Below, in pieces: positions 20,386-29,320 of a DNA stretch of 53,883 bases. The notes beneath the pieces are model-generated. The model had not been told where the DNA came from and searched no databases. It saw only the letters and a list, made by a program, of their open reading frames with translations. The DNA is from Spirochaetes bacterium GWF1_51_8 (lineage in GTDB: Bacteria > Spirochaetota > Brevinematia > Brevinematales > GWF1-51-8). Every line of letters starts with the position of its first letter. The stretch's first letter is position 1. The position numbers and the translations under genes are program-made. Location of the stretch: contig MIBE01000030.1 of the NCBI GenBank assembly GCA_001829415.1, positions 101,243 through 155,125 of the forward strand, in the 5' to 3' direction.

Positions 20386-21603
20386 ATGAAAAAACTATTC
20401 GTGTTTTCTCTTATTATTGGGTTATTCACATCGTGCAGTCTATTTTTTATCGGCGATAACTATGAAAATAAAATCGTTCCGCTCGCGGTATCCGGCGGAG
20501 GAAACCTCAGTACAGACAGCCATAACGAGATCAGTCCGTTCCTTTTCAGGGGCAGTGACGGTACTGTGCTGCTTTTCTTTGCGTCCGACAGGCTTGGGAG
20601 TTACGACATTTATGTCTCGAGGATGAATTCCGGTGATGAGTTTTCCGTTCCCGCCAAACTGCCTTTTCCAGTAAACGGCGACAACACCTACGAGGCGTAT
20701 CCGGTTGTCCATGAATCGTATCCCAACCTGAAAGTTACTCTCCTCAAGATATCGAACAGTGTTACCAATATCTATACATATACTATCGATACCAATTTCA
20801 TATCAAATCTTGCTACCTTTATTGTTTACGAAAGCCCGAAGGGGCTGGGCATGATCCGTAAGACATATGAGAACCTTCTCCTGCTCCCGAAAGGGATTAA
20901 GAGTGTGGGGGTTTACGGGAGTATTAACGGAGAATGGGACATGCCCGGCAGTACAAACCTGATGAACGACGTGTTCGCGCTGAACGCTATCAGTATTCAA
21001 ACTAATAACATGAATGGCGATACAATCGATCTCTATATCGCGGAGATCGTCACCGGTGGAAAACACCAGCTTGCCGCTGAGGGATGGGTAAAATCGGGAT
21101 ACTTCACCAATACCGTCATTCAGCAGTTGAATATATCCTCGGAACTGTATAGTTCGGCTTATAACGATATCACCCCATTCATCGATTACCAGGGCGGGTT
21201 TAAGGTTTACTTCGCGTCCGACCGTTACGGCAAGGGAAACTATGACCTCTACCGTTACAATATCTACACCTACAACAAGCTTCCGGAGGTTCAGCAGTTA
21301 TTCGCATGGGATACCCAACCCCCGCTACTGAATCCATACTATCCTACTAACGGCCAGATTGTTTCGATCATTGGATTTTCTATCAGCGTCTCGGTGACCA
21401 ATTCATCAGGGATCGAATTATCCGGCGGCGTCGATGTTTTTTGCTCGCTGGATGACGAAGCCTTCGTGGAAATGAGCGAAGACGGGGATTGGAGCAGGTA
21501 TTTCAGCGGAGTTTCCGCGGGTATCCATACTCTCAGAGTATACGGAGTGGATGCCTTCAGAAACATCTCGCCGACTTATTCGATCACCGTTTCGGTACAA
21601 TAA
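20386..21603 (+). CDS. Lipoprotein paralog 4 of 6, PD40/TolB-like propeller motifs
   Basis: 405 residues from the ATG at 20386 (AAAGGAGG just upstream; the in-frame GTG at 20380 overlaps that site and is rejected). Signal MKKLFVFSLIIGLFTSC gives lipid Cys17. Motifs ASDRLGSYDIYVSRM near residue 70 and FASDRYGKGNYDLYRYN near residue 280; C-terminal tail with CSLDDEAFVEMSEDGDWSRY followed by GIHTLRVYGVDAF. Unlike its neighbours this copy is followed by a clear terminator (21628-21658), so it ends a transcription unit. Function unknown. Confidence 0.9.
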   Translation: MKKLFVFSLIIGLFTSCSLFFIGDNYENKIVPLAVSGGGNLSTDSHNEISPFLFRGSDGTVLLFFASDRLGSYDIYVSRMNSGDEFSVPAKLPFPVNGDNTYEAYPVVHESYPNLKVTLLKISNSVTNIYTYTIDTNFISNLATFIVYESPKGLGMIRKTYENLLLLPKGIKSVGVYGSINGEWDMPGSTNLMNDVFALNAISIQTNNMNGDTIDLYIAEIVTGGKHQLAAEGWVKSGYFTNTVIQQLNISSELYSSAYNDITPFIDYQGGFKVYFASDRYGKGNYDLYRYNIYTYNKLPEVQQLFAWDTQPPLLNPYYPTNGQIVSIIGFSISVSVTNSSGIELSGGVDVFCSLDDEAFVEMSEDGDWSRYFSGVSAGIHTLRVYGVDAFRNISPTYSITVSVQ

Positions 21604-21627
21604 TACAGCTATACTCGATTTACATAA

Positions 21628-21658
21628 GACAGTCCGCAAATCGGGCTGTCTTTTTTTT
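21628..21658 (+). terminator. Rho-independent terminator after lipoprotein paralog 4
   Basis: GACAGTCCG / CGGGCTGTC (9-bp stem with one G-T pair, 5-nt loop) followed by eight T residues, 25 bases after the paralog 4 stop. Confidence 0.9.
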
Positions 21659-21738
21659 CCGTTCACGGCATTACTTCCTTCGTTATCGTAGGATTTTTTC
21701 TTTTCCACAACATAGCTTTTTTCTGCATAGGAAAGGAT

Positions 21739-21768
21739 TTGACAATTTTATTCAAAGCGAGATATAAT
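21739..21768 (+). promoter_or_regulatory. Strong promoter of lipoprotein paralogs 5 and 6
   Basis: Perfect TTGACA (21739-21744) and TATAAT (21763-21768), spacer 18, 32 bases before the ATG at 21801. It has the best hexamers among the promoters of the paralog array. Confidence 0.85.
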
Positions 21769-21800
21769 TGTATAGAACGTATAGTTTTCTGGAGGATGAC

Positions 21801-23009
21801 ATGAAGAAGGGGATTTTATTCATAGCCGCGATGCTTGCGATAAGTTCCTGCGGCCTGTTTTTTGTCGACGGGACTCAGGGAGCATTATTAACACCGCTCG
21901 CGACTGTTTCCGGTGATAGTATTAGTACGGATGAATATAACGAAAAGCATCCGTTCCTTTTGCGTTTGCAAAACGGCGATGCGTATCTGTTATTCTCGTC
22001 CGACAGGAACGGGAGCTATGATATCTTCCTTGCAAAAATGGGAGATAACGGTGTGTTCGAGAATCCGGAGCCGCTTTCTCCCGAAATCAATTCAAACAGT
22101 TCTGACGAACTTAACCCGGTCGCGTTCGATAACTACGGCGAAGTAGAACTGACCTTTATCCGGATTACAGGCTCGATCACGAATATCGTACTCTATTCTC
22201 TCAACTCAGCGGATTTTATTCCCGTCAATTATCTCCAGACATTTCCCGAAAACGCCTCCGGCATCGGTTTGCTAAAAAGCGGCGCGAACTTCTACCTCCT
22301 TTCGTCATACGGGGGCAAGGAGATTAAGCAGTTTAATTATATCGGTATATGGGATAACGGGTTTCCTACCGTAATCACGCAATTGAACAACGTCTCTTCT
22401 ATCAACGCTATTGGGCTCCAGATATCGAACGGCATGGATTTCTTTATTGAAAGCGCGTTGGTGAATGGAAAGTATAAGATTTTAGCGGAAGGCATTTTCT
22501 ACGGCGCAATGAGCACGCGGTTTGACATTTCCACATCGCTCTATCAGTCGGAAGACAATAATATCTCGCCATACATCGACATAGAAAGCGGGTATAAGGT
22601 CTACTTCGCCTCGGATCGTTACGGCAAAGGCAACTACGACCTCTATCGGTATAATATTCTCACCTATAATCATCTGCCCGAAGTTGAGTCGGTTTTTTCA
22701 GAGTATAGCGAACGTCCCGCATTCCCGGCCGGCTATCCTATGAATAGCGACTGGGTTTATGTCTCCAACCTTAATATCGCTGTTCCGGACCCGACAAATA
22801 CTTATCCTGATAACATTGTACGGGTATATTTCTCTTTGGATAACGGCCCGTTTACCGGTATGTCCTATAACGGCGACGGTACATGGGAATACACAATCGA
22901 TTATATTGCCGAAGGCGTCCATACTTTGAGAACTTACGGGAAAGACGTCCTTTTGCATCACTCGCTTACCAATTCTGTGACATTTACTTCAGCCTATGTT
23001 TTACCGTAA
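21801..23009 (+). CDS. Lipoprotein paralog 5 of 6, PD40/TolB-like propeller motifs
   Basis: 402 residues from the ATG at 21801 with GGAGGA upstream; the longer reading from 21768 begins inside the -10 element and is rejected. Signal MKKGILFIAAMLAISSC (lipid Cys17), then GLFFVDGTQGALLTPLATVS. Motifs SSDRNGSYDIFLAKM and FASDRYGKGNYDLYRYN. The tail contains FSLDNGPFTGMSYNGDGTWE and GVHTLRTYGKDV. Sequence over the signal/N-terminal block is nearly identical to paralog 6, while the central 150 residues differ. Likely co-transcribed with paralog 6, whose start lies 28 nt after this stop. Function unknown. Confidence 0.9.
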   Translation: MKKGILFIAAMLAISSCGLFFVDGTQGALLTPLATVSGDSISTDEYNEKHPFLLRLQNGDAYLLFSSDRNGSYDIFLAKMGDNGVFENPEPLSPEINSNSSDELNPVAFDNYGEVELTFIRITGSITNIVLYSLNSADFIPVNYLQTFPENASGIGLLKSGANFYLLSSYGGKEIKQFNYIGIWDNGFPTVITQLNNVSSINAIGLQISNGMDFFIESALVNGKYKILAEGIFYGAMSTRFDISTSLYQSEDNNISPYIDIESGYKVYFASDRYGKGNYDLYRYNILTYNHLPEVESVFSEYSERPAFPAGYPMNSDWVYVSNLNIAVPDPTNTYPDNIVRVYFSLDNGPFTGMSYNGDGTWEYTIDYIAEGVHTLRTYGKDVLLHHSLTNSVTFTSAYVLP

Positions 23010-23037
23010 AAGGGATACAATAATTTTGGAGGATTTC

Positions 23038-24255
23038 ATGAAGAAAGGAATATTATTGATTAGCGGGGCGATTCTGTTAAGTTCCTGCGGCCTGTTTTTT
23101 GTCGACGGGACTCAGGGTGCGTCATTGACACCGCTCGCGACTGTTTCCGGCAACTACCTCAGCACGGACAACCATAACGAGATCAGTCCGTTCCTCGCGA
23201 GAATGAGCGACGGTACCGCCTATCTGTTCTTCGCGTCGGACAGGAATGGAACTTACGATATCTTTGCCGCGAAAATGGGCGAGGACGGCATATTCGAAGA
23301 CCCGGTCATGGTTCCTGCTCCGGTGAGCACTCCGGGATACGACGAACTGTATCCGGTCGTGTTCCAGTACGGAACCTCACTCCGCCTGACCGTCATGCGG
23401 ATTCTTAATAGCTCGAACACCAACCTGTTCGCCTACGAGATCGGCACCAACACTTATCTCACCAACACGACTTATTTACAGACATTCGCGGTCACGGGTA
23501 CGGGGATGGGAATGTATTACGGATCGAATTCGGGCTTCTTCCTGACCGTTTCCCATGGCACATCCTCGGTTTCGTACTATGAACTCTTCAATAGCGATTG
23601 GACACCTATGGGCACGAAAACCCTGACGGGGAATATCTACTCTATGAGCGGAGTAAACATTAACAATAACTATAATAGCAACTTCAACTCTTACGATCTT
23701 ATTGTTAATGAGACTTCATCCGGAGGGAAAAAGCAACTGACTCCGGAAGCAAGTTCGATTTTCTATGTCTTGGGGGTCTATCAAAACTCTTCAATCCCAG
23801 TCTCGTCCGGTTTTTACGCTTCGGCATACAACGATATATCGCCCATGATCGATCACCAAGGCGGATTTAAAGTGTACTTCGCTTCCGACCGCAAGGGCAC
23901 ATACGACCTGTACCGATATAATATCCATACATTCAACAATATTCCGGAAGTAGCACAGTTATTCGCGGCATACCCGAAACCGCAGGTTACAATTAATAGC
24001 CCGTTTTCCAATCAAACTATCGTCGCTACAGGATTTTCCGTCAACGCGGATGCGGGAATTTCGAATAAAACAACTCTGATGAGTTTGTATTGCGCGCTCG
24101 ACGACGGACCATTTATCAGAATGGCATATAGCACCGGGTGGTATCATTACTTCGCGAATGTCTCGGTAGGTCCTCATACAGTAAAAGTGTTCGGATACGA
24201 CGTGTTTTACACCCCGTCCGAAACGAACATTGTCCCGTTAATCATCAGCCAGTAA
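23038..24255 (+). CDS. Lipoprotein paralog 6 of 6, PD40/TolB-like propeller motifs
   Basis: 405 residues from the ATG at 23038 (GGAGG upstream). Signal MKKGILLISGAILLSSC (lipid Cys17) and GLFFVDGTQGASLTPLATVS as in paralog 5. Motifs ASDRNGTYDIFAAKM and a shortened FASDRKGTYDLYRYN that lacks the GKGN insert. Tail with YCALDDGPFIRMAYSTGWYH and GPHTVKVFGYDV. It ends 12 nt from the stop of the convergent gene at 24267, with no terminator hairpin visible between them. Function unknown; last member of the array. Confidence 0.9.
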   Translation: MKKGILLISGAILLSSCGLFFVDGTQGASLTPLATVSGNYLSTDNHNEISPFLARMSDGTAYLFFASDRNGTYDIFAAKMGEDGIFEDPVMVPAPVSTPGYDELYPVVFQYGTSLRLTVMRILNSSNTNLFAYEIGTNTYLTNTTYLQTFAVTGTGMGMYYGSNSGFFLTVSHGTSSVSYYELFNSDWTPMGTKTLTGNIYSMSGVNINNNYNSNFNSYDLIVNETSSGGKKQLTPEASSIFYVLGVYQNSSIPVSSGFYASAYNDISPMIDHQGGFKVYFASDRKGTYDLYRYNIHTFNNIPEVAQLFAAYPKPQVTINSPFSNQTIVATGFSVNADAGISNKTTLMSLYCALDDGPFIRMAYSTGWYHYFANVSVGPHTVKVFGYDVFYTPSETNIVPLIISQ

Positions 24256-24266
24256 AAAGTGACAGG

Positions 24267-25607
24267 CTAAATATCCTTGAAGTTTTCCGTCAGCAGGACG
24301 CCCACTCCGCCGCTCAATGTACCGAACCAGACCCATTGTTTCTCCACGGCGATCTCGACCACGTCGGGGCTGGGCAGTCCCTGCAGGACGTTGATATATG
24401 TGAAATTGCTTTTATCGGAATGGTAGACATTCGCCCCGCCGCTAATCGTGCCGATAATCACTTTCCCCTCGATCGGACACATCGCTTCGATATACTCCGA
24501 TGTCAGGCCGTTCTTCTTCTTCAGGTTTGCGGTGACTTCATCCTTCGCGGGATCGATCAGGTAGATGCCTTCGCCGTAGCTCCCCGCCCACACCTTTCCT
24601 TCGAACTCAATCATGCACTTGAACGATTTCCCCGGCAAAAGCTGCTTGAACTGTCCGTCCTTATAGAAATAGATGCCGCTGTCTAATGTCGAGATGTAGA
24701 TCGTTTTCCCGGAATGCAGGACGTCGGTGACATTGGGCGCGAGGGTAAAAAACGGGTACCATTGCTGTGTCGCAAGGTCGAGGTAAAAAAGCCCCTTCCC
24801 GATGGTCGCGACATAGAGCCGTCCGTCGATCTGCTTGAGGCGTTTGATGACCGCGCTCTTCAATGTCCCGTAAGGGCGGTCCCAGAGCCCGGTCTTCTTA
24901 TCGTAACGGCAGAGTCCGCCGTAAGTGGCTACCCAGACAAACCTGTCGATGATCTCGATATCGCGGACATGGTCGGTGATGAGCCCGCCGGGCTTCTGGC
25001 GGAAAAGCGCCATAGTGAGCGAACTGCGCGTAAAGCGCGCAAGCCCGCCCGTCCACATCCCGATCCAGACGTCGTCGCCGTCGAACTCGATATCGCAGAT
25101 GCTGTTATCCGGCAATCCCTCGAACTTCGAGAAATAGTGCCAACTGATCCGTTTCTTCAGGTCGAGCGTCTGCTTCATGAGCGCCTTATCGTTCGTTCCC
25201 ATCGTCAGTAACGCGCGGTTGATATAGTACAACGCGCTCTCGCGGTTGCCCTGTTTATAGAATATCTTCGCGAGATAGAACGCGCAGTCGGCCTTATAAG
25301 GCGACTCGTCGAACCACTCGTACCCCTTGAGGTATGCCTTCAACGCGAGCATCTCGAGCTTTTGATCGTAATACTCTTTTCCCACTTCCGAATACGCCTG
25401 CACCCAATCGATGCCCGCGAAGGAATCGGGATAGACCTTTTTCCAGCGCTCCAGTTCCTTGAGCTGATCGATCACAACCATCTCGCGGATCATCTCTTTC
25501 AGCTGAACAAGCGTGATCTTTTTATCCTTGACATCCTCGGCCTTCCACCCGAATAGCATCAGGGGAAAACAAAGACAGAGAAGTACGAGTATCCGGGGAT
25601 TTTTCAT
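24267..25607 (-). CDS. Exported protein: helical TPR-like region plus two-component-regulator-type propeller
   Basis: 446 residues from the ATG at 25607, seven bases after GGAG (a GTG at 25613 would be only one base from it). A signal peptide (MKNPRILVLLCLCFPLMLFG) is followed by a helical TPR-like stretch to about residue 150 (CAFYLAKIFYKQGNRESALYYINRA). From there short repeats of the Reg_prop type appear: GLPDNSICDIEFDGDDVWIG, TGGLARF, DRFVWVATYGGLCRYDKKTG, GKVWAGSYGEGIYL, WVWFGTLSGGVGV. Such propellers usually form the periplasmic sensor of hybrid kinases, but no membrane span or kinase follows here. It could supply a sensed signal or bind a polymer. It is convergent with the lipoprotein array, which carries another propeller type. 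Confidence 0.85.
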   Translation of the reverse strand: MKNPRILVLLCLCFPLMLFGWKAEDVKDKKITLVQLKEMIREMVVIDQLKELERWKKVYPDSFAGIDWVQAYSEVGKEYYDQKLEMLALKAYLKGYEWFDESPYKADCAFYLAKIFYKQGNRESALYYINRALLTMGTNDKALMKQTLDLKKRISWHYFSKFEGLPDNSICDIEFDGDDVWIGMWTGGLARFTRSSLTMALFRQKPGGLITDHVRDIEIIDRFVWVATYGGLCRYDKKTGLWDRPYGTLKSAVIKRLKQIDGRLYVATIGKGLFYLDLATQQWYPFFTLAPNVTDVLHSGKTIYISTLDSGIYFYKDGQFKQLLPGKSFKCMIEFEGKVWAGSYGEGIYLIDPAKDEVTANLKKKNGLTSEYIEAMCPIEGKVIIGTISGGANVYHSDKSNFTYINVLQGLPSPDVVEIAVEKQWVWFGTLSGGVGVLLTENFKDI

Positions 25608-25634
25608 TTTCACGCTCCGGGAAAGATTTATAGT

Positions 25635-25678
25635 ATTATATCATGGAAAGAGCGCGGCGTAAAAAAAACCGCGCTCTT
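25635..25678 (-). promoter_or_regulatory. Hairpin between glyS and the propeller gene overlapping a promoter
   Basis: AAGAGCGCGG (25648-25657) and CCGCGCTCTT (25669-25678) form a 10-bp stem. Its loop carries eight T residues on the minus strand rather than a T-run after the stem, so it is not a classical terminator for glyS. A minus-strand promoter can be read across it: TTTACG (25658-25663, in the loop), 17 bases, TATAAT (25635-25640), 28 bases before the start at 25607. Confidence 0.5.
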
Positions 25679-25711
25679 CTAGCATAATTAACAAACTTGT
25701 ATTGCGAGCGG

Positions 25712-27121
25712 TTATTTACGGAAGTACTCGTGAAGGTAATCGGGAAGTTTATCTATCGCAAGCCTGATCTGTTTCATCGTGTCCCTATCCCGGATAGTCA
25801 CCGTATCCTTCAAGTCGGGCTGTTCGCTCTTCCCGATAGTTTCGTAGTCCACAGTGAGGCAAAGCGGGGTGCCCACCTCGTCGTGACGGCGGTAGCTTTT
25901 TCCGATATTCCCGCTGTCCTCGTAATACACCCGGCCGATCCCCAGCTTGAGTAGGAAGGTCTTAATCTCCTTAGCTGCATTTACGATATCGGGATTGTTC
26001 CTCGCTAACGGGATTACCGCGACCTTGATCGGCGAAAGATGGGGTTTGAGTTTGAGCACCACACGCTGTGTCCCGTTTTCGAGCTGTTCCTCGGTGTAAG
26101 CCTCTGTCAGTACCGCGAGCACTCCCCGGTCGACACCGGCCGACGGTTCGATCACGAACGGGACGACTGGGGTATTCTTCTCGCCGTCGTTGATAGTGAG
26201 CTTCGCGATGGAATCGTCGTTCGGTTCGACACGTGCTGTCAGATTCAGCTCGGACGAGTTTTTCGAATGCGAGCCGAGGTCGAAATCCGTCCTGTTCGCG
26301 ACACCCTCGAGTTCCTCCATCCCGTGCGGGAAACGGTAGAGTATATCCACCGTCGCCTTCGCGTAATGCGCCAGCTCTTCCTTCGTCTGGTAATACAGTT
26401 GCAGGTTGTCGCTATTCAGGCCTTGGTCTCTCCACCATTGCACCCGCGCGTCCACCCAGCTCTTGTGCCACTCTTCGTCCGTCCCGGGGCTGACAAAAAA
26501 CTCCATTTCCATCTGCTCGAATTCGCGCACCCTGAAAATGAAATTCCTCGGGGTGATCTCGTTTCTGAACGCCTTACCGATCTGCGCGATACCGAACGGC
26601 AGTTTCCGCGAGGTCGAATCGACCACGTTTTTGAAGTTGCTGAAAATACCCTGTGCCGTCTCCGGCCGCAGATAGGCGAAATTCTCATCGTCGGCTATCG
26701 GCCCGACCGTCGTCTTGAACATGAGGTTGAACGGCCTCGGGTCGGTCAGGTTGTTTCCGCCGCATCGTTCGCAGCGGCCGTTCTTGATCTGGTCGAGCCG
26801 CCAACGACTTTTACAGTCCCGGCAGTCGACCATCGGATCGGTAAAAGTCGCCTCGTGCCCCGAATGCCGGAGCACATGCCTGTGGGTGAGGATGGCCGCG
26901 TCGAGCCCCTCGATATCGTCGCGCTCGTACACCATAAAACGCCACCATGCCGATTTCAGGTTATTCTTCAGTTCGACACCGAGAGGGCCGTAATCGTAAA
27001 TCCCCTGCAGTCCGCCGTAAATCTCCGAGCCGGAATATATAAATCCGCGCCGTTTACAAAGCGATACCAAAGCCTCCATAGTCTTCGCGGGCACTTTCAT
27101 CCTCCATCGATAAATTCTCAT
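25712..27121 (-). CDS. glyS: Glycyl-tRNA synthetase, single-chain class II type
   Basis: Homodimeric (non-alpha2beta2) glycine-tRNA ligase of about 465 residues. Motif 1 region [20 protein letters not shown], a CxxC...CxxC insert ([14 protein letters not shown]), motif 2 [20 protein letters not shown], and motif 3 [13 protein letters not shown] are visible; the anticodon-binding domain follows ([10 protein letters not shown]). The start is uncertain: ATG 27121 has AGG abutting it; ATG 27100 has GGAGG abutting it; GTG 27094 lies six bases after that GGAGG, the best spacing. The choice changes only a few residues before [15 protein letters not shown]. Its promoter is at 27141-27168. Confidence 0.97.
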   Translation of the reverse strand: MRIYRWRMKVPAKTMEALVSLCKRRGFIYSGSEIYGGLQGIYDYGPLGVELKNNLKSAWWRFMVYERDDIEGLDAAILTHRHVLRHSGHEATFTDPMVDCRDCKSRWRLDQIKNGRCERCGGNNLTDPRPFNLMFKTTVGPIADDENFAYLRPETAQGIFSNFKNVVDSTSRKLPFGIAQIGKAFRNEITPRNFIFRVREFEQMEMEFFVSPGTDEEWHKSWVDARVQWWRDQGLNSDNLQLYYQTKEELAHYAKATVDILYRFPHGMEELEGVANRTDFDLGSHSKNSSELNLTARVEPNDDSIAKLTINDGEKNTPVVPFVIEPSAGVDRGVLAVLTEAYTEEQLENGTQRVVLKLKPHLSPIKVAVIPLARNNPDIVNAAKEIKTFLLKLGIGRVYYEDSGNIGKSYRRHDEVGTPLCLTVDYETIGKSEQPDLKDTVTIRDRDTMKQIRLAIDKLPDYLHEYFRK

Positions 27122-27140
27122 CCTAAAAAGTCGAATATGT

Positions 27141-27168
27141 ATTATAATGTGTTTTATCGAAATTTCAA
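27141..27168 (-). promoter_or_regulatory. Promoter of glyS
   Basis: TTGAAA (27163-27168) and TATAAT (27141-27146) on the minus strand, 16-base spacer. It is divergent from glmS across a 264-nt intergenic region. Confidence 0.75.
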
Positions 27169-27321
27169 TAAAAAGTCTCTATCCGAGCATCGTCAGAAAA
27201 ACTATACCTTGTGGGCGAAATAATTGAACACAATAACTCACGTGTTAAAACATTCAAGGTTTTTAGAACCGCCCTAAAAACAAAATTCTTTCCCCGCTAA
27301 CCTGCGCGAGGAAACTACGCT

Positions 27322-27355
27322 CAGATTTCTCATAATCTGAAAATAGTGCTATAAT
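27322..27355 (+). promoter_or_regulatory. glmS promoter with extended -10 and an inverted repeat
   Basis: TGC-TATAAT (-10 at 27350-27355) lies 30 bases before the glmS ATG; no good -35 is present, so the extended -10 may compensate. CAGATT (27322-27327) and AATCTG (27334-27339) form a perfect inverted repeat over the -35 position, a possible operator. The implied leader is about 24 nt, leaving no room for a glmS ribozyme. Confidence 0.5.
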
Positions 27356-27385
27356 ATTCTGTTATTTTACCAAGGAGTATAGACT

Positions 27386-29230
27386 ATGTGCGGAATTGTG
27401 GGTTACATCGGAAACCGTGACGCGAAAGAGATCATTCTCGATTCTCTCCAGAGGCTGGAATACCGCGGGTACGACTCGGCCGGGATCGCGATGATCGACG
27501 AAAAGAACGCGATGATCGTCCGGAAGGAAGTCGGGCGTATCGACAACCTGCGCAACGAGGTCTTCAAGTACCACCGCGATGTGAACAGCAAGCTGGCTAT
27601 CGGGCATACCCGTTGGGCCACCCACGGCAAGGTCACCGCGCCGAACGCCCATCCGCACTGCGACTCGCGGAAACGTTTCGCGGTCGTCCATAACGGGATT
27701 ATCGAGAACTACCAGGTCCTGCGCAAAATTTTGATCGATAAAGGCCATACATTCTCATCCGAGACCGATTCCGAAGTCCTTGTTCACCTGATCGAGGAAT
27801 TCTACAAGGAAGAAGAAAGAAACCTTCAGTCCGCGGTGGTCGAAGCGCTCAAGCTTGTGGAAGGCACTTACGGCATCGCGGTCATCTGTGTCGAGGAGCC
27901 TTATAAGATAGTCGGCGCGCGTAACGGTTCCCCGTTAGTTCTGGGGATCGGCGAGAACGAGATGTTCATCGCGTCCGATGTCAACGCGATCATGCCCTAT
28001 ACTAAAAACGTGGTCTATCTCGAAGATAAAGAAGTCGTCGTGATCAAGTCTGAGCAGTTTAAAACCTATACATTGGACTACCAGAGAATCGAAAAAGAAG
28101 TCACTGTAGTAGACTGGGATGTCGCGGCGATCTCCAAGGGGGATTTCGAGACGTTCATGCTGAAAGAAATATTCGAACAGCCCGAGGCTCTCGGCAACGC
28201 CCTCCGTGGACGCGTCCAGCCCCGTGACGGAGTCGTCAAGTTCGGCGGACTCACGATGACGCCGGAACACGCCCGGAGTATCGACAAGATCATCATTACC
28301 GCATGCGGAACGAGCTGGCATGCCAGCCTTGTCGGGAAATACCTGATCGAACGTTTCGCGGAAATCCCCGTCGAGGTCGATTACGCCTCGGAGTTCCGTT
28401 ACAGGAACCCTATCCTCAACGATAGAAATATGGTCGTGGTGATCAGCCAGTCGGGTGAAACCGCGGATACATTGGAAGCGCTCCGTGAGGCGAAACGGAA
28501 GGGCGCGAAGGTAATCGGGATCACGAACGTCATCGGGAGCACGATCGCGAAGGAGTCCGACGGCGGTATTTACCTGCACGCCGGACCGGAAATCGGGGTC
28601 GCGTCCACCAAGGCGTTCTCGAACCAGCTCATGACCCTCGCGATGCTCGCGATCTATATCGGCCGCCTGAAAAACCTCCCGCTCTACGAAGGCGAACGAC
28701 TTCTGGACGAGCTAATGACCATCCCGTACAAAATCCAGCAGGTGCTGAACCAAGCCGAAACCATCCAGAAGATCGCGCTGAAATATGTCAAGAATAAAAA
28801 CTTTCTCTATCTCGGGCGCGGGTTCAATTTCCCTATCGCGCTGGAAGGCGCGTTGAAGCTCAAGGAAATATCCTATATCCACGCCGAGGGTTACCCTGCC
28901 GCCGAAATGAAGCACGGCCCGATCGCGCTGATCGATGAAAATATGCCTGTCGTATTTATCGCGCCGAAGGACTCGCTCTACGAGAAGATTATGAGCAATA
29001 TCGAGGAAGTGAAGGCCCGTTCCGGCAGGGTAATTGTCGTGACCGATAACCACGATTCTGTGATGGAATCGAAGGCCGACGACCTGATCTTTGTCCCCGG
29101 CACTATCGAGGAATTCTCGCCGATGATCAATATTATCCCGTTACAGCTGATCGCATACTATATCGCTTATGAAAAGGGTCTCGATGTCGACAAGCCCCGC
29201 AACCTGGCGAAGAGCGTTACGGTGGAGTAA
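27386..29230 (+). CDS. glmS: Glutamine--fructose-6-phosphate aminotransferase (isomerising)
   Basis: 614 residues. After Met removal the catalytic Cys leads CGIVGYIG of the N-terminal glutaminase domain (also GHTRWATHG and HNGIIENY). Two SIS sugar-isomerase domains follow, with ITACGTSWHASLVGKY, VVVISQSGETADTLEAL, ASTKAFSNQL and the C-terminal ELKEISYIHAEGYPAAEMKHG-type lid region (LKLKEISYIHAEGYPAAEMK). The C-terminus PRNLAKSVTVE is the invariant end that Tn7-family TnsD recognises at DNA level. The enzyme makes glucosamine-6-phosphate for peptidoglycan and LPS. AAGGAG precedes the ATG. The gene is intact despite transposition just downstream. Confidence 0.99.
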   Translation: MCGIVGYIGNRDAKEIILDSLQRLEYRGYDSAGIAMIDEKNAMIVRKEVGRIDNLRNEVFKYHRDVNSKLAIGHTRWATHGKVTAPNAHPHCDSRKRFAVVHNGIIENYQVLRKILIDKGHTFSSETDSEVLVHLIEEFYKEEERNLQSAVVEALKLVEGTYGIAVICVEEPYKIVGARNGSPLVLGIGENEMFIASDVNAIMPYTKNVVYLEDKEVVVIKSEQFKTYTLDYQRIEKEVTVVDWDVAAISKGDFETFMLKEIFEQPEALGNALRGRVQPRDGVVKFGGLTMTPEHARSIDKIIITACGTSWHASLVGKYLIERFAEIPVEVDYASEFRYRNPILNDRNMVVVISQSGETADTLEALREAKRKGAKVIGITNVIGSTIAKESDGGIYLHAGPEIGVASTKAFSNQLMTLAMLAIYIGRLKNLPLYEGERLLDELMTIPYKIQQVLNQAETIQKIALKYVKNKNFLYLGRGFNFPIALEGALKLKEISYIHAEGYPAAEMKHGPIALIDENMPVVFIAPKDSLYEKIMSNIEEVKARSGRVIVVTDNHDSVMESKADDLIFVPGTIEEFSPMINIIPLQLIAYYIAYEKGLDVDKPRNLAKSVTVE

Positions 29231-29252
29231 ACGGCGGGACAGGCCCCGCAAC
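29201..29252 (+). other. attTn7-like site: glmS 3' end plus target segment
   Basis: The conserved last codons of glmS (bases before the stop at 29228-29230) are the TnsD recognition sequence of Tn7-family elements, and a transposon end begins 23 nt after the stop, matching the known insertion distance. GCGGG (29234-29238) and CCCGC (29245-29249) could form the stem of the glmS terminator, whose T-run is missing because the end sequence starts three bases later. The five bases before the end are GCAAC, the candidate target duplication on this side. Confidence 0.75.
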
Positions 29253-29300
29253 TGTAAACGGACTATAAAGTTGTATACTGATAAATAATGTTGTATACTG
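29253..29300 (+). mobile_element. Tn7-like right end next to glmS, with two TnsB-type boxes
   Basis: The segment starts TGTAAACGGAC, resembling the TGTGGGCGGAC terminus of Tn7. It is followed by the box ATAAAGTTGTATACTG (29265-29280) and a second, directly abutting box that repeats TTGTATACTG exactly 20 bases later (29291-29300). Closely packed boxes are typical of Tn7 right ends, the end that lies toward glmS. A tnsA relic follows in the expected direction. A second copy of this terminus is at 41641 (24 of 28 bases identical). Confidence 0.85.
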
Positions 29301-29320
29301 CCTTATTTGATAAAGAATAA

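Noticed and set aside
27356-27385. glmS ribozyme in the glmS leader
   Set aside because: The promoter leaves only about 24 nt of leader, and no ribozyme core is present.
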